64,000 nucleotides of DNA from Actinoplanes aureus (GCF_015704865.1 NZ_JADQTO010000022.1:62001-126000), one strand, 5' to 3'; positions 1 to 8,467 are shown, counted from the first letter of the stretch. The notes: a model not told the origin generated them from the sequence alone. A program made the numbers and translations.

Positions 1-683
1 CCGACCGACTGGCCGCTGCGCAGCACGGTCACCCGGTCGCACACGTCCAGTACCTCGTCGAGACGGTGCGAGACGAACACGACCGAGGCGAACTCGCGCA
101 GCCGGCGGATCTGAGCGAACAGGGTCTCGATCTCCTTCGACTCCAGCACCGAGGTCGGCTCGTCCAGGATGATGACCGGCGGGTGCTGGCTGCGTTCCTC
201 GATGCGCAGCACCTTCGCGATCTCGACCATCTGCCGCTCGGCGAAGGTGAGCGTGTCGGTACGCGCCAGCGGGTCGATATGCGAGCCGATTTTGTCGAGT
301 TGTTCCTGCGCCAGGCGGCGCATGGCGTCCCAGCGGTAGATGCCGCGACGGACGGCGGCCCCTTCGCTGCCGAGGACGATGTTCTCCGCAGCGGTCAGAT
401 TGGGCACCAGCGACTGCTCCTGGAAGACCATCCCGATGCCGTGGTCGGCGGCATCGACGACACTGCGCAGCTTCACCGGCTCGCCGCGGACATAGATCTC
501 ACCGGCATCCGGGGCGACCAGGCCGACCAGCGCTTTGAGCAGCGTGGACTTGCCGGCGCCGTTCTCGCCGGCCAGACCGAGGACCTCGTTCTGCCGGACG
601 ATCAGGTCGACGCCGTCGAGAGCCTTCACGCCCGGGTAGTGCTTGACGAGGCCGCGTACCTCCAGTGCCGGCACCGCGCTCAT
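1..683 (-). CDS. Sugar ABC transporter ATP-binding protein, 3' end cut by the window
   Basis: This is the ATP-hydrolysing subunit of a monosaccharide importer (RbsA/MglA/XylG type) at the inner face of the membrane. Reading the minus strand from the ATG at 683 gives Walker A GENGAGKST near residue 40, an LTFAERQMVEIAK signature segment and Walker B VIILDEPTS, followed by the H-loop region VFVSHRLDEV. Proteins of this family normally carry two ABC domains in about 500 residues, so only the first domain lies in the window. The start codon overlaps the permease stop (ATGA), as expected for the last gene of the kduI-kduD-binding protein-permease-ATPase operon. Family assignment is firm. The sugar is inferred from the neighbouring uronate genes. 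Confidence 0.93.
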   Translation of the reverse strand, partial: MSAVPALEVRGLVKHYPGVKALDGVDLIVRQNEVLGLAGENGAGKSTLLKALVGLVAPDAGEIYVRGEPVKLRSVVDAADHGIGMVFQEQSLVPNLTAAENIVLGSEGAAVRRGIYRWDAMRRLAQEQLDKIGSHIDPLARTDTLTFAERQMVEIAKVLRIEERSQHPPVIILDEPTSVLESKEIETLFAQIRRLREFASVVFVSHRLDEVLDVCDRVTVLRSGQSV

Positions 684-1678
684 TTGACCACCTGGTTCCG
701 TCGACGCTGGGGAATGACCGCGGCAGCGACCGCGGCCACCACGATGAGGCCCTCCACACCGCCCTGCCAATAGGGGCTGACCCCGACCTGCACGAGACCG
801 TTGGTGAGCACCATGACGAGCAGGACACCGACGGCGGAGTGCAGGATGCCGCCGCGGCCGCCGGTGAGCAGGGTGCCGCCCACGACGGCGGCGGTGATGG
901 CGGAGAAGTCGTATCCGTCGCCGGCCTGTACCAGGCCGGCACCGAGCTGGCTGGTCACCATGACCCCGCCCAGGCCGTAGAAGGCGCCGGCGAGAGTGAA
1001 GACCGCGATCTTGTACGGCTTCACCCGGACGCCCGAGAGCGTGAGCACCTCCTCGGCGCCTCCGATCGCGTAGGCGTACCGGCCGAGCCGGGTGTAGCGC
1101 TGGATGAGCCAGCCCACCAGGATGCACGCGGCGGCGATCCAGGTGAGATAGGCGAACCCGAGGAAGCGCTCGATCGCCCAGCTCTCGAGCATGGCGTCGG
1201 AGATGTTGGGCTGCACGCCGGCGAACATCAGGGTCGCGACGCCGAGCCCGATGGCCGACACCCCCAACGTGGCCATGAACGACGGCACCTTCAGCAGGAC
1301 CAGGGCGAGCCCGCTCAGGCAGCCGAACGCACAGCCCAGCAGGACGGCGACCAGGATCCCGAGCAGCCCGAAGTCGTTGTCGTTGCGGTTGTTGGCCACC
1401 AGCAGCGACACCGTCAGGGCTGAGGCGCCCATCACGCCGGCGGCCGACAGGTCGATGGACCCCATCATCAGTACGAACGTGATGCCGCACGTGACGACGG
1501 CGAGCACCGCGGCCGCGTCCACGATGTTCTGGACGTTGTCGATGCTGCGGAACTGCGGGCTCAACGCCGCGAAGATTCCGAAGATGACGATCAGCGCGAC
1601 CGGTGGGCCGGCGTCCCGGAACGACGCGCCTCGCCGGGACTGGCGGCGAGGCGCGGTAACAACCTCCTCGGCCGTCAT
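680..1678 (-). CDS. Sugar ABC transporter permease
   Basis: This is the membrane channel subunit of a ribose/xylose-type ABC importer (BPD_transp_2 family). The protein is 332 residues with a short polar N-terminus (MTAEEVVTAPRRQSRRG) followed by about eight to ten hydrophobic segments. The family's conserved glycine-rich stretches appear (TCGITFVLMMGSIDLSAAG, AITAAVVGGTLLTGGRGG). The start is the ATG at 1678, two bases downstream of the binding-protein stop codon. The stop overlaps the ATPase start by four bases. Tight packing implies translational coupling with both neighbours. Confidence 0.93.
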   Translation of the reverse strand: MTAEEVVTAPRRQSRRGASFRDAGPPVALIVIFGIFAALSPQFRSIDNVQNIVDAAAVLAVVTCGITFVLMMGSIDLSAAGVMGASALTVSLLVANNRNDNDFGLLGILVAVLLGCAFGCLSGLALVLLKVPSFMATLGVSAIGLGVATLMFAGVQPNISDAMLESWAIERFLGFAYLTWIAAACILVGWLIQRYTRLGRYAYAIGGAEEVLTLSGVRVKPYKIAVFTLAGAFYGLGGVMVTSQLGAGLVQAGDGYDFSAITAAVVGGTLLTGGRGGILHSAVGVLLVMVLTNGLVQVGVSPYWQGGVEGLIVVAAVAAAVIPQRRRNQVVK

Positions 1679-1680
1679 TG

Positions 1681-2769
1681 TCACGTCAGCGGCCCGGCCA
1701 CACGGTTGAAGACGTTGCCGCATTCGTAGTCCGCCGGGTTCGACTTCGGCTGCGCGAAGTCGGCGGCGTTGTCCTTGGTGACGAGGAACTGCTTGGCGAA
1801 GAACGCCCGGTTGTCGGCGGCGATGTCGGCGACCTTCAGCTTGCCGGTGGCCACGCAGTAGCCGATCGCCAGGCCGATGCCGCCCTGCCAGGTGCCGTCG
1901 CTGGAGACGGTGGCGGTCATTTTGCCGCCCTGGATGGCGGTGATGGCGTCCGGGACGGCGTCGATGCCGACCACCGCGACCTTGCCGGCCTTGCCCGCCT
2001 GCTGCAGTGCCTCGAGTGCGCCGAGGGCCATATCGTCGTTGGCGGCCCAGATGCCCTTGACGTTGTCGCCGTGTTTGGTGAGCAGCGTCTTGGTGACGGT
2101 GAGCGCCTCGGCGCGCGAGAAGTTGGCGGCCTGCTGGTCGAGCAGCTTGACGCCGGAGTTCTTCTTGAGTGACGCCTCGAGGCCGGCGAACCGGTCCTTG
2201 GCGGCCGCGGTGTCGAGGATGCCCTGCAGCGCGATGATGCCGCCGGTGCCGCCGATCGCCGTGGCGAGCGCGTCGCCGATCTGCTGGCCCGACTCGACGC
2301 CGTTGTAGGTGATGTGGCTGATCCACGTCTTGTAGTCGGCCGGCTTGAGGTCGGCCGGCTTGTTCCACTGGGTGACGAGGTAGGCGCCGGCCTGGTCGGC
2401 GCCCTTGACGATCGGCGGGGTGTCCGAGTCGCCGTTGGGTAGCACGTTCATGACCAGGCACTTGGTGTCGCCGGCGAGAAGCTGGCTGATCTGCTCCTGC
2501 TGCTTGGTGGAGTCGCCGTCGTAGGTGAGGCGCTCCTGCTTGAGGCCGACCGACTGGGCGAAGGCGTCGCCGCCGGCCAGCCACGAGGCTTCGTACGGGT
2601 TGGACTCGTTGCGGACCTGACCCACCAGCCGGACGTCAGCCGACTTGCAGCCGGCCTCGCTGGCACTGGTGTCTTCTCCACCGGCCTGCTCGCTGCTGCA
2701 ACCGGTGAGGACGGCGGCCGCCAGTGACAGGCTCATTATGGCTGCGGCGGGACGAGGGGTGATCTTCAT
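1681..2769 (-). CDS. Sugar-binding lipoprotein of the ABC importer
   Basis: This is the extracellular substrate-binding component (periplasmic-binding-protein type 1, ribose/galactose family). It has a lipoprotein signal with lipobox LTGC near residue 25, so it should be anchored by a lipidated cysteine. Two alternating alpha/beta lobes follow, with typical sequences such as GIWAANDDMALGALEAL and VVGIDAVPDAITAI. The ATG at 2769 is preferred over the in-frame TTG two codons upstream because GAGG sits seven bases before it. It lies downstream of kduI and kduD, which suggests a ligand such as an oligogalacturonate or ketodeoxyuronate. The ligand is inference. Confidence 0.92.
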   Translation of the reverse strand: MKITPRPAAAIMSLSLAAAVLTGCSSEQAGGEDTSASEAGCKSADVRLVGQVRNESNPYEASWLAGGDAFAQSVGLKQERLTYDGDSTKQQEQISQLLAGDTKCLVMNVLPNGDSDTPPIVKGADQAGAYLVTQWNKPADLKPADYKTWISHITYNGVESGQQIGDALATAIGGTGGIIALQGILDTAAAKDRFAGLEASLKKNSGVKLLDQQAANFSRAEALTVTKTLLTKHGDNVKGIWAANDDMALGALEALQQAGKAGKVAVVGIDAVPDAITAIQGGKMTATVSSDGTWQGGIGLAIGYCVATGKLKVADIAADNRAFFAKQFLVTKDNAADFAQPKSNPADYECGNVFNRVAGPLT

Positions 2770-2792
2770 GGTCAATCCTCAATTTCTTCGAT

Positions 2793-2806
2793 GCCGGAGC
2801 TCCGGC
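2793..2806. repeat. Perfect 14-bp palindrome between kduD and the binding-protein gene
   Basis: GCCGGAGCTCCGGC lies in the roughly 100-base gap between the kduD stop and the binding-protein start. It could form a small hairpin that tunes relative expression of enzyme and transporter genes, since binding-protein genes are often stabilised by such structures. No U-tract follows, so it is not a convincing terminator. Confidence 0.4.
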
Positions 2807-2870
2807 GCGGTGGCACATTCGAAAGAGGCGTCGTTTTCGTACGGGATCGGTGCGGTGATGGAGGCCGGGG

Positions 2871-3650
2871 TCAGCGGGCCATCCAGCCTCCGTCGACGAC
2901 CAGGACGTGGCCGTTGACGTAATCGGCGGCGGCCGAGCTCAGGAAGACGGCGGGTCCGGCGATGTCGGAGGCGTCTCCCCAGCGGCCGGCGGGGATGCGT
3001 TCGAGGATCGACCGGGAACGGTCGGGGTCCGCACGCAGCGCGGTGGTGTTGTCGGTGGCGATGTAGCCGGGCGCGATGGCGTTGACCTGCACACCGAGCG
3101 GGCCCCACTCGTTGGCCAGGGCCTTGGTGATGCCGGCGACGCCGTGCTTGCTGGCGGCGTACGACGCGACGCGGATGCCGCCCTGGAAGGAGAGCAGGCT
3201 GGCGACGCTGACGATCTTGCCGTGGCCGCGTTCGGTCATGGGACGCCCGAACTCCTGGCAGAGGAAGAACAGGCCGTTCAGGTTGGTGTCGAGGACGCGG
3301 TTCCAGGACTGCCGGCTCACGTTGACCGTGTCCTCGCGGTCGATGATGCCGGCGTTGTTGATCAGGATGTCGACCTGGTGGTTGCCGTTCACCTCGGCGG
3401 CGACCCGCGCGATGGCCTCGTGGTCGCTGACGTCGAGGTCGACGACCTGGACGTCCCGGCCGAGGTCGGCCACCTGGTCGCGGGTGGCGGACTGGCTTCC
3501 GGGCCGGCCCAGCAGCACCAGGTCGGCTCCGGCCCGGGCGAGCCCTCGAGCGATGGCCTGTCCCAGCCCGCGGCCGGCGCCGGTCACGACGGCGCGGCGG
3601 CCGTGCAGGTCGAACGGCGAGCGGAGCTCGGCCGCCGTCTGGCTGGTCAC
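2871..3650 (-). CDS. kduD: 2-deoxy-D-gluconate 3-dehydrogenase / KduD-type SDR
   Basis: Short-chain dehydrogenase of 259 residues, proposed to reduce 3-deoxy-D-glycero-2,5-hexodiulosonate to 2-keto-3-deoxygluconate in uronate breakdown. It has the glycine-rich NAD site TGAGRGLGQAIA near residue 20, NNAG near 90, a catalytic Ser (VSVASLLSFQGG) and YAASK, then NEWG, with the C-terminus DGGWMAR typical of KduD. It begins at a GTG (3650) whose last bases lie in the kduI stop codon, with GGAGGA seven bases upstream, so the two are translationally coupled. Pairing with kduI supports the specific role rather than a general gluconate dehydrogenase. Confidence 0.88.
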   Translation of the reverse strand: MTSQTAAELRSPFDLHGRRAVVTGAGRGLGQAIARGLARAGADLVLLGRPGSQSATRDQVADLGRDVQVVDLDVSDHEAIARVAAEVNGNHQVDILINNAGIIDREDTVNVSRQSWNRVLDTNLNGLFFLCQEFGRPMTERGHGKIVSVASLLSFQGGIRVASYAASKHGVAGITKALANEWGPLGVQVNAIAPGYIATDNTTALRADPDRSRSILERIPAGRWGDASDIAGPAVFLSSAAADYVNGHVLVVDGGWMAR

Positions 3651-4462
3651 AGATCCTCCAGCGCGACCGGGGTCAGATCCGTGTAGTCGTTGTTCTCGCC
3701 GCCCATCGCCCAGATGAAGGCGTACGAGCCGGTGCCGACGCCCGAGTGGATGGACCACGGCGGCGAGATGACGGCTTCGCGGTTGCGCAGGACGAGGTGA
3801 CGGGAAGCGCCGGGCTGGCCCATCAGGTGGACGACCCGTTCCTTCTCGTCGAGGTCGACGTACATGTAGACCTCGGTGCGGCGGTCGTGCAGGTGCGGCG
3901 GGCAGGTGTTCCACACGGAGCCCTCGGCGATGACGGTCACGCCGAACTGCAGGACTGCGGTCTGCAGCTCCTGGCCCCAGGCGTACCGGTAAAGGCTGCG
4001 CTCGTTGGCGCTCTCCGGCGCGCCCAGCTTGAGCGGCTCGACCGTCGCGTGGCTCAGCAGGGTGGTCGGGTAGGCCGCGTGTGCCGGGGCGGAGACGAAG
4101 TAGAACGCGGCGTCGGGGCCGGTGAAGACGACCTCACTGCCACGGCCGACGAACAGTCCGTCGAGGTGGCGCAGCTCGAACTTCTCGTTGTTGACGAGCA
4201 CGTGGCCGGCCTGCCCGACGTTGACGATGCCGAGCTCGCGGCGGGCCAGGTGCGAGGCGGCGCCGAGCACGTCCCAGGCCGGCAGCTCGAGCTGACCGTC
4301 TCCGGGAACCGCTCCGCCGACCACGAGCCGGTCGTCGTGGGTGTACACCCCGCGCACTTCGCCGGTGCGGAACAGGTCCTCCACGAGGAAGTTTTTTCGC
4401 AGGTCCGCATTGGTCGCCGTCTCAACGTCGGAGGGCGATGCGGAGTACCTAACCTCGATCAA
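3647..4462 (-). CDS. kduI: 5-dehydro-4-deoxy-D-glucuronate isomerase (KduI)
   Basis: Cupin-fold isomerase that converts 5-keto-4-deoxyuronate, the product of pectate lyase or unsaturated glucuronyl hydrolase routes, into 3-deoxy-D-glycero-2,5-hexodiulosonate. The 271 residues match the family length. Recognisable stretches are DLRKNFLVEDLF, DRLVVGG and the metal-site segment NTCPPHLHDRRTEVYMY, where H-x-H and E supply ligands. The start is TTG at 4462, supported by GAGGAG six bases upstream with no better in-frame start. It is the first gene of the operon running into kduD and the ABC importer. Two copies of the proposed IclR operator lie in the gap to the divergent regulator. Confidence 0.93.
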   Translation of the reverse strand: MIEVRYSASPSDVETATNADLRKNFLVEDLFRTGEVRGVYTHDDRLVVGGAVPGDGQLELPAWDVLGAASHLARRELGIVNVGQAGHVLVNNEKFELRHLDGLFVGRGSEVVFTGPDAAFYFVSAPAHAAYPTTLLSHATVEPLKLGAPESANERSLYRYAWGQELQTAVLQFGVTVIAEGSVWNTCPPHLHDRRTEVYMYVDLDEKERVVHLMGQPGASRHLVLRNREAVISPPWSIHSGVGTGSYAFIWAMGGENNDYTDLTPVALEDL

Positions 4463-4487
4463 CAGACTCTCCTCGTTTGTGAACCGC

Positions 4488-4503
4488 GTTCAGCTACGTG
4501 AAC
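4488..4503. promoter_or_regulatory. Proposed IclR-family operator 1 (kduI promoter)
   Basis: GTTCAGCTACGTGAAC is an interrupted inverted repeat (GTTCA-N6-TGAAC) lying 26 bases upstream of the kduI start. It closely matches sites at 4555-4570 and 5795-5810. IclR/KdgR regulators bind such imperfect palindromes. Assignment to the adjacent regulator is inference from position and recurrence. Confidence 0.65.
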
Positions 4504-4554
4504 TGACCGCGACGATACCTATGGCTCCGATCACAGGTCAAGGGGCCGAAATCT

Positions 4555-4570
4555 GTTCCTCTATGTGAAC
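4555..4570. promoter_or_regulatory. Proposed IclR-family operator 2 (regulator's own promoter)
   Basis: GTTCCTCTATGTGAAC differs from operator 1 at three positions and sits about 55 bases before the IclR-type gene. This placement suggests autoregulation from the same divergent region that drives kduI. Confidence 0.6.
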
Positions 4571-4626
4571 TGGTGTAGGGTCAGGAGACTGCGAACGAAC
4601 GCGCCATGCTTGACGAGGAGGTCTCG

Positions 4627-5418
4627 GTGGACACGGAGAAGACGGTCAACGGCAGCTCCGCCACCTCGCAGGTCAAATCTGCGGCACGAGTCCTCGACGT
4701 CCTCGACGACATCGCCGCCAATGGCCCCGGCACCCAGCTGCAGCTGGCCAAGCGCCTCGGCATCCCGAAGAGCAGCTTGCACGCGCTCCTGCGCACCATG
4801 TGCGCCCGCGGGTGGCTGGACACCGACCAGACCGGCAGCGTCTACCGGCTCGGTGTTCACACGCTGACGGTCAGCTCCGCCTATCTCGACGGCGACCCGG
4901 TGCTGTCGCGTGCCGGCTCGGTGATGGACGAGATCGCGGCGGCCACCGAGGAGACGGTGCACCTGGGCCGGCTGGAGGGCGCGGAGGTCATCTACACCGC
5001 CAAGCGCGAGTCCAAGCATCCGCTGCGCATGTACTCGGCCGTCGGCCGCCGTCTTCCCGCCTACTCCACGGCTCTCGGCCGGGCGATGCTCGCAGAGCTG
5101 CCCGAAGACGCCCGCGGCACGCTCGTCCCCCACCAGATCAAGGCCGTCACCTCCCAGACGACCACGGACCGGGACGCCGTGCTGGCGATCATCGACAAGG
5201 CCGTCCAGCTCGGCTACGCGGAGGAGAGCGAGGAGTCCTGCCTGGGCGTACGCTGCTTCGGCGTCGCGCTGCCCTTCTCGCGCCGATCGGTTGACGCGAT
5301 AAGCGTCGCAGTGCCGATCAGCCGCCTCGACCAGGGCCGGGAGGACTTCATCATCGAGACCCTGCTGAGCGTGAAGGCTCGCCTGTCGGCGATGCGTGAC
5401 AACAGGTTGCTGCGCTGA
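4627..5418 (+). CDS. IclR-family transcriptional regulator (KdgR-like)
   Basis: One-domain regulator with an N-terminal winged helix-turn-helix (SAARVLDVLDDIAANGPG to IPKSSLHALLRTM) and a C-terminal effector-binding IclR domain (TVHLGRLEGAEVIYTAKRES, AYSTALGRAMLAELP, ESCLGVRCFGVALP). The GTG at 4627 is chosen because GAGGAGG lies five bases before it. The in-frame ATG at 4606 has no well-spaced ribosome site. Divergence from kduI and shared palindromes suggest it controls uronate catabolism, probably responding to 2-keto-3-deoxygluconate or a related intermediate. A strong hairpin follows the stop. Confidence 0.9.
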   Translation: MDTEKTVNGSSATSQVKSAARVLDVLDDIAANGPGTQLQLAKRLGIPKSSLHALLRTMCARGWLDTDQTGSVYRLGVHTLTVSSAYLDGDPVLSRAGSVMDEIAAATEETVHLGRLEGAEVIYTAKRESKHPLRMYSAVGRRLPAYSTALGRAMLAELPEDARGTLVPHQIKAVTSQTTTDRDAVLAIIDKAVQLGYAEESEESCLGVRCFGVALPFSRRSVDAISVAVPISRLDQGREDFIIETLLSVKARLSAMRDNRLLR

Positions 5419-5444
5419 CCCACTGCCGCGCAGGCTGTTTGGCT

Positions 5445-5477
5445 CGGCGTTCTCCCGGCTGAGCCGGGAGAACGCCG
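5445..5477. terminator. Strong hairpin after the IclR gene
   Basis: Perfect 16-base inverted repeat (5445-5460 and 5462-5477) with a one-base centre, starting 27 bases after the IclR stop and lying between two convergent genes. It has no U-tract, as is common in high-GC actinomycetes, and probably acts as a bidirectional terminator. Confidence 0.8.
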
Positions 5478-5529
5478 GAAATATCTGACGTGGAGCTGGA
5501 CGACTCGGTGACCGCGGGGCCGAACAGCC

Positions 5530-5754
5530 CTAGCGCTTGTCGAGCGCGGCCAGCACACCAGCGCGGGTGGGGTCCTCGCTGGCCAACACGCCTCCGTTGG
5601 CCACGACATCCGGGGTGATCTCGTTGAACACCATGCGGACGTCCTGCGGACGGGCGCCGAGGATTTCGACGGCATGGTCGGTCACGGCTCGGGCGAAGGC
5701 CTTGCGCTGCTCCACGGACCGGCCCGCGAGCAACTCGACGGTGATGTTAGGCAT
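5530..5754 (-). CDS. 4-oxalocrotonate tautomerase family protein
   Basis: Small tautomerase of 74 residues whose mature N-terminus would be Pro (MPNITVELLAGRS), the catalytic base of the 4-OT superfamily. The family fold is visible as a beta strand, an RKAFARAVTDHAVEIL helix, then DVRMVFNEI. It is transcribed away from the copper genes, and a third copy of the IclR-type palindrome lies just upstream of its start. It is therefore probably part of the same uronate regulon, where it might isomerise an unsaturated keto-sugar acid. The substrate is unknown. Confidence 0.85.
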   Translation of the reverse strand: MPNITVELLAGRSVEQRKAFARAVTDHAVEILGARPQDVRMVFNEITPDVVANGGVLASEDPTRAGVLAALDKR

Positions 5755-5794
5755 GCGCCTTCTCCCTTATCAGTCGTCCATGGGATGGATCCCA

Positions 5795-5810
5795 GTTCAC
5801 TAACGTGAAC
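5795..5810. promoter_or_regulatory. Proposed IclR-family operator 3 (tautomerase promoter)
   Basis: GTTCACTAACGTGAAC is a perfect 6-4-6 inverted repeat about 40 bases upstream of the tautomerase start. It is the most symmetric of the three related sites and links the tautomerase to the kdu operon. Confidence 0.65.
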
Positions 5811-5947
5811 CGACGCTACCGTTTCCCCTGTGGCGCCGCAATGCAGGGCCCGGCTAGTTCACATCCTTGACATCGGTTCAGCCTGTTGGTCCAATCGGTG
5901 CGATCACCACCGGCGAGCCGACTCGTCCTGAGGCGCGAGGATGCGAC

Positions 5948-6700
5948 ATGCGGCGCGACTACATCGGATTCACCCGGACCCGGGCCGACGAGCACGACCG
6001 GCGCTCGGCTCGGAGGCGGTCACGGCGCGTCATGCGAGCCGGCGCCGCTACGCTGATCGTCAGCCTGGTCGGCCTCGCTGCGCCGGCAAGCGCCCACGTC
6101 GCCGTCACTCCCTCCACGACCACGGCTGGCGCCCACGCCGTCCTCGAGTTCACTGTCGGGCACGGCTGCGGGACATCGCCCACCACCAAGATCACCATTC
6201 AGATCCCGGAGCAGATCACCTCGGTGAGCCCCACCCGCACAGCGCTGTGGAAGGTCGAGAAGAGGACAGAGAAGATCGACCCGCCGGCAACGGACTCTCA
6301 CGGCAACAAGATCGTGGAACGGGTCGCCTCGGTCACTTTCCGGACGGACACCCCGCTCCCAGACGGGTACCGCGAGACTTTCGAACTTGCGGTCCAGCTG
6401 CCCGAAGCCGGCGGCACCACACTGGCTTTCCCGACCATCCAGACCTGCGAGCAGGGCGAATCGGCCTGGATAGAAGTTCCGCACGACGGGCAGAACGTCG
6501 AGGATCTCGAGTTGCCCGCGCCCGGCTTCATCATCTCCGAACCGGCCGAGGGCATGCACCACCACGCGGCCAGCGGCGGCTCGCGCTTCGAGCAAGCGCC
6601 AGGAGGGGACGACTCCCTGACGCTTGCCGCGCTGGCGGCCGGCGTCCTCGGCTCGGTTCTCGGTGGCGCAGCGCTCGTTCGACAGCGACGCCGGACATGA
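5948..6700 (+). CDS. YcnI-family (DUF1775) copper-handling protein
   Basis: Secreted or membrane-tethered protein of 250 residues. After a basic N-terminus and hydrophobic segment (TLIVSLVGLAAPASA), cleavage would expose an N-terminal histidine (HVAVTPS), the Cu(II)-binding residue typical of YcnI. The DUF1775 beta-sandwich runs to about residue 190. A C-terminal hydrophobic helix (LAALAAGVLGSVLGGAALV) and RQRRR tail anchor it with the domain outside. The ATG at 5948 has GAGG seven bases upstream. An internal ATG at 6032 would shorten the basic leader but lacks a ribosome site. Its stop overlaps the CopC-CopD start (ATGA), so the two are co-translated for copper acquisition or delivery. Confidence 0.88.
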   Translation: MRRDYIGFTRTRADEHDRRSARRRSRRVMRAGAATLIVSLVGLAAPASAHVAVTPSTTTAGAHAVLEFTVGHGCGTSPTTKITIQIPEQITSVSPTRTALWKVEKRTEKIDPPATDSHGNKIVERVASVTFRTDTPLPDGYRETFELAVQLPEAGGTTLAFPTIQTCEQGESAWIEVPHDGQNVEDLELPAPGFIISEPAEGMHHHAASGGSRFEQAPGGDDSLTLAALAAGVLGSVLGGAALVRQRRRT

Positions 6701-8364
6701 CCAACCGACGACCGCGACGACTACGAACAACGGCCCTGCTGGTCCTGGTCCCCATGATGCTGCTCGGCATCTCCCAGCCGGCGAACGCGCACGCCGACCT
6801 CGTCAGCACCGACCCGGCCGAAGGGGCGGTTCTGCAGACTGCACCCGACCAGATCCTGTTCACGTTCGATGAAGCCATGCGCGGCGTCCCGAACGGTGTC
6901 CAGGTGTTCGACGCTCAGGGTGAACTGGTCGACGCGACGACGACCGTCAAGGGCACCGAGCTCGAGGTCGGCCTGTCGGAACAGCTGGGCAACGGTACGA
7001 CTGTGATCACCTGGCGGGTCGTTTCCGAGGACGGGCATCCCATCGGCGGCGCCCTCACCTTCTCCGTCGGCGCGCCCACCCCGGTCGCCACTCCACCTTC
7101 GAGTGACTCGCGCATCGCCGAGGTCTCCTGGACACTGACCCTTGCCCGCTGGGTGGGCTATGTCGGCCTCCTCCTCGCCACGGGGCTTGTCACATTCGCC
7201 GCCGTCTTCCTGCCCGCCAGCCCGTGGGCCGACCGCCTACGACGCCGTTTGGCCGCTGTCACGCGTACCGTAACGGCCGTCGCAGCCGCAGCCTGGCTTG
7301 CAGCCTTGCCGATCACCGCGATCTATCTGCTCGGTGGCGGGCCGAGCCTGCTCGCCCAGGGCCCAACGTGGTCCTCTTTGCCCCTGACCGAGTACGCCGT
7401 TGCGGCAGCCGTCATCGGCGGAATGGTGCTGGCCGTAGCCCTGCTCAGTCTGGGGCGGGCATCGCGACAGCGGCGCGTCGCAGCGGTAGCGGTCGCCGCG
7501 ATCGCGGCCATGGCCCCCGCACTGGTGGGACACACCCGCGCAGCGAGCCCGGAAGTCCTCGCTATCGGCGCGGACGCGTTGCATCTGCTCGCGGGCAGCG
7601 TCTGGCTCGGTGGACTCGTCGGCCTGACGCTGACATTGCCAGACCTCTCCAGTCGTGGTGCCCACGCGGCCGAGGTGCTCGCCCGGTTCTCGACCGCCGC
7701 CGCCGGCGTACTCGCGGCCTTGATCGCCACCGGCTCGCTGCTCGCATGGCGGATTCTCGGGTCCTGGGGAGCTCTCGTCGACACCGGCTATGGGCAGCTC
7801 CTGCTGGTCAAGGTCGCCATTGTGCTGGTCGCGGTCGCCATCGCGGCGTGGAACAGGTGGTCGCTCCTCCCCCGGCTCAAGCAGGCAACGAAGCGGACCA
7901 ACCGACAACCACCCTCCCGTTCGGTGGTGCGCGCCACCGCGATCGAGGGCGCGGTTCTTACTGTCGCCCTGCTCATCACCGGCCTCCTCGTCGGCACGAG
8001 TCCCGAGGACGGTTCCCTGCCCGCGAGCGCGGCGGCTCAGGCCAATCCCGACACTCGTACAACAACACTGGGCGACGTCGAGGTGCGGGCTACCCTCACA
8101 CCACTCGCCCGCGGTTCCAACACCGTCACCCTTCGGCTGAGCTCCGTGGCCGGTGAACCCACCGAGGGTGTCGCACCACCGGTGGTGCGCCTGTCCTCCG
8201 ACCGAGCGGCGCTCGGCGCTGTCCCGCTGACACAGGTATCACCGGGCTTCTACACGGCGCAGGTCATGCTCCCGGCACCCGGGACGTGGCGGATGCAAGT
8301 GTCACTGCGCGTCAGCGAATTCGCCAATCCCGTGGGTGAGCTGGAGTTCGTGGTCCGAGGATGA
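6697..8364 (+). CDS. CopC-CopD fusion copper transport protein
   Basis: Protein of 555 residues joining an exported CopC domain to a CopD membrane domain. The signal peptide ends ANA before HADLVSTDPAEGAVL, giving the N-terminal His of CopC. A second conserved motif, SEDGHPIGGALTF, supplies another copper ligand. About eight hydrophobic segments follow (for example WTLTLARWVGYVGLLLATGLV and ALHLLAGSVWLGGLVGLTL, which carries the CopD histidine). The last 110 residues form a soluble beta-rich tail like YtkA/FixH extracytoplasmic domains. It overlaps ycnI by four bases, and the pair is a common actinobacterial copper-uptake unit. Confidence 0.9.
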   Translation: MTNRRPRRLRTTALLVLVPMMLLGISQPANAHADLVSTDPAEGAVLQTAPDQILFTFDEAMRGVPNGVQVFDAQGELVDATTTVKGTELEVGLSEQLGNGTTVITWRVVSEDGHPIGGALTFSVGAPTPVATPPSSDSRIAEVSWTLTLARWVGYVGLLLATGLVTFAAVFLPASPWADRLRRRLAAVTRTVTAVAAAAWLAALPITAIYLLGGGPSLLAQGPTWSSLPLTEYAVAAAVIGGMVLAVALLSLGRASRQRRVAAVAVAAIAAMAPALVGHTRAASPEVLAIGADALHLLAGSVWLGGLVGLTLTLPDLSSRGAHAAEVLARFSTAAAGVLAALIATGSLLAWRILGSWGALVDTGYGQLLLVKVAIVLVAVAIAAWNRWSLLPRLKQATKRTNRQPPSRSVVRATAIEGAVLTVALLITGLLVGTSPEDGSLPASAAAQANPDTRTTTLGDVEVRATLTPLARGSNTVTLRLSSVAGEPTEGVAPPVVRLSSDRAALGAVPLTQVSPGFYTAQVMLPAPGTWRMQVSLRVSEFANPVGELEFVVRG

Positions 8365-8422
8365 TCTCGTTGACTAATTTCGCGACCCGGCCGGCGCGCA
8401 CTTCTGCCGAAAGTGGTGCGTA

Positions 8423-8467
8423 GGTCAGGGCAGGAGACTCAATGCCGTCCTTGCCAATGCCCTGACC
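8423..8467. repeat. Inverted repeat downstream of the CopC-CopD gene
   Basis: GGTCAGGGCA (8423-8432) is exactly complementary to TGCCCTGACC (8458-8467) with a 25-base spacer. It lies in the 165-base gap between the copper operon and a minus-strand gene remnant. It may be the transcription end of either. No U-tract is present. Confidence 0.4.

Noticed and set aside
5857..5872. Fourth copy of the IclR operator before ycnI
   Set aside because: Only the left arm GTTCAC matches; the right arm TTGACA lacks the TGAAC half-site.
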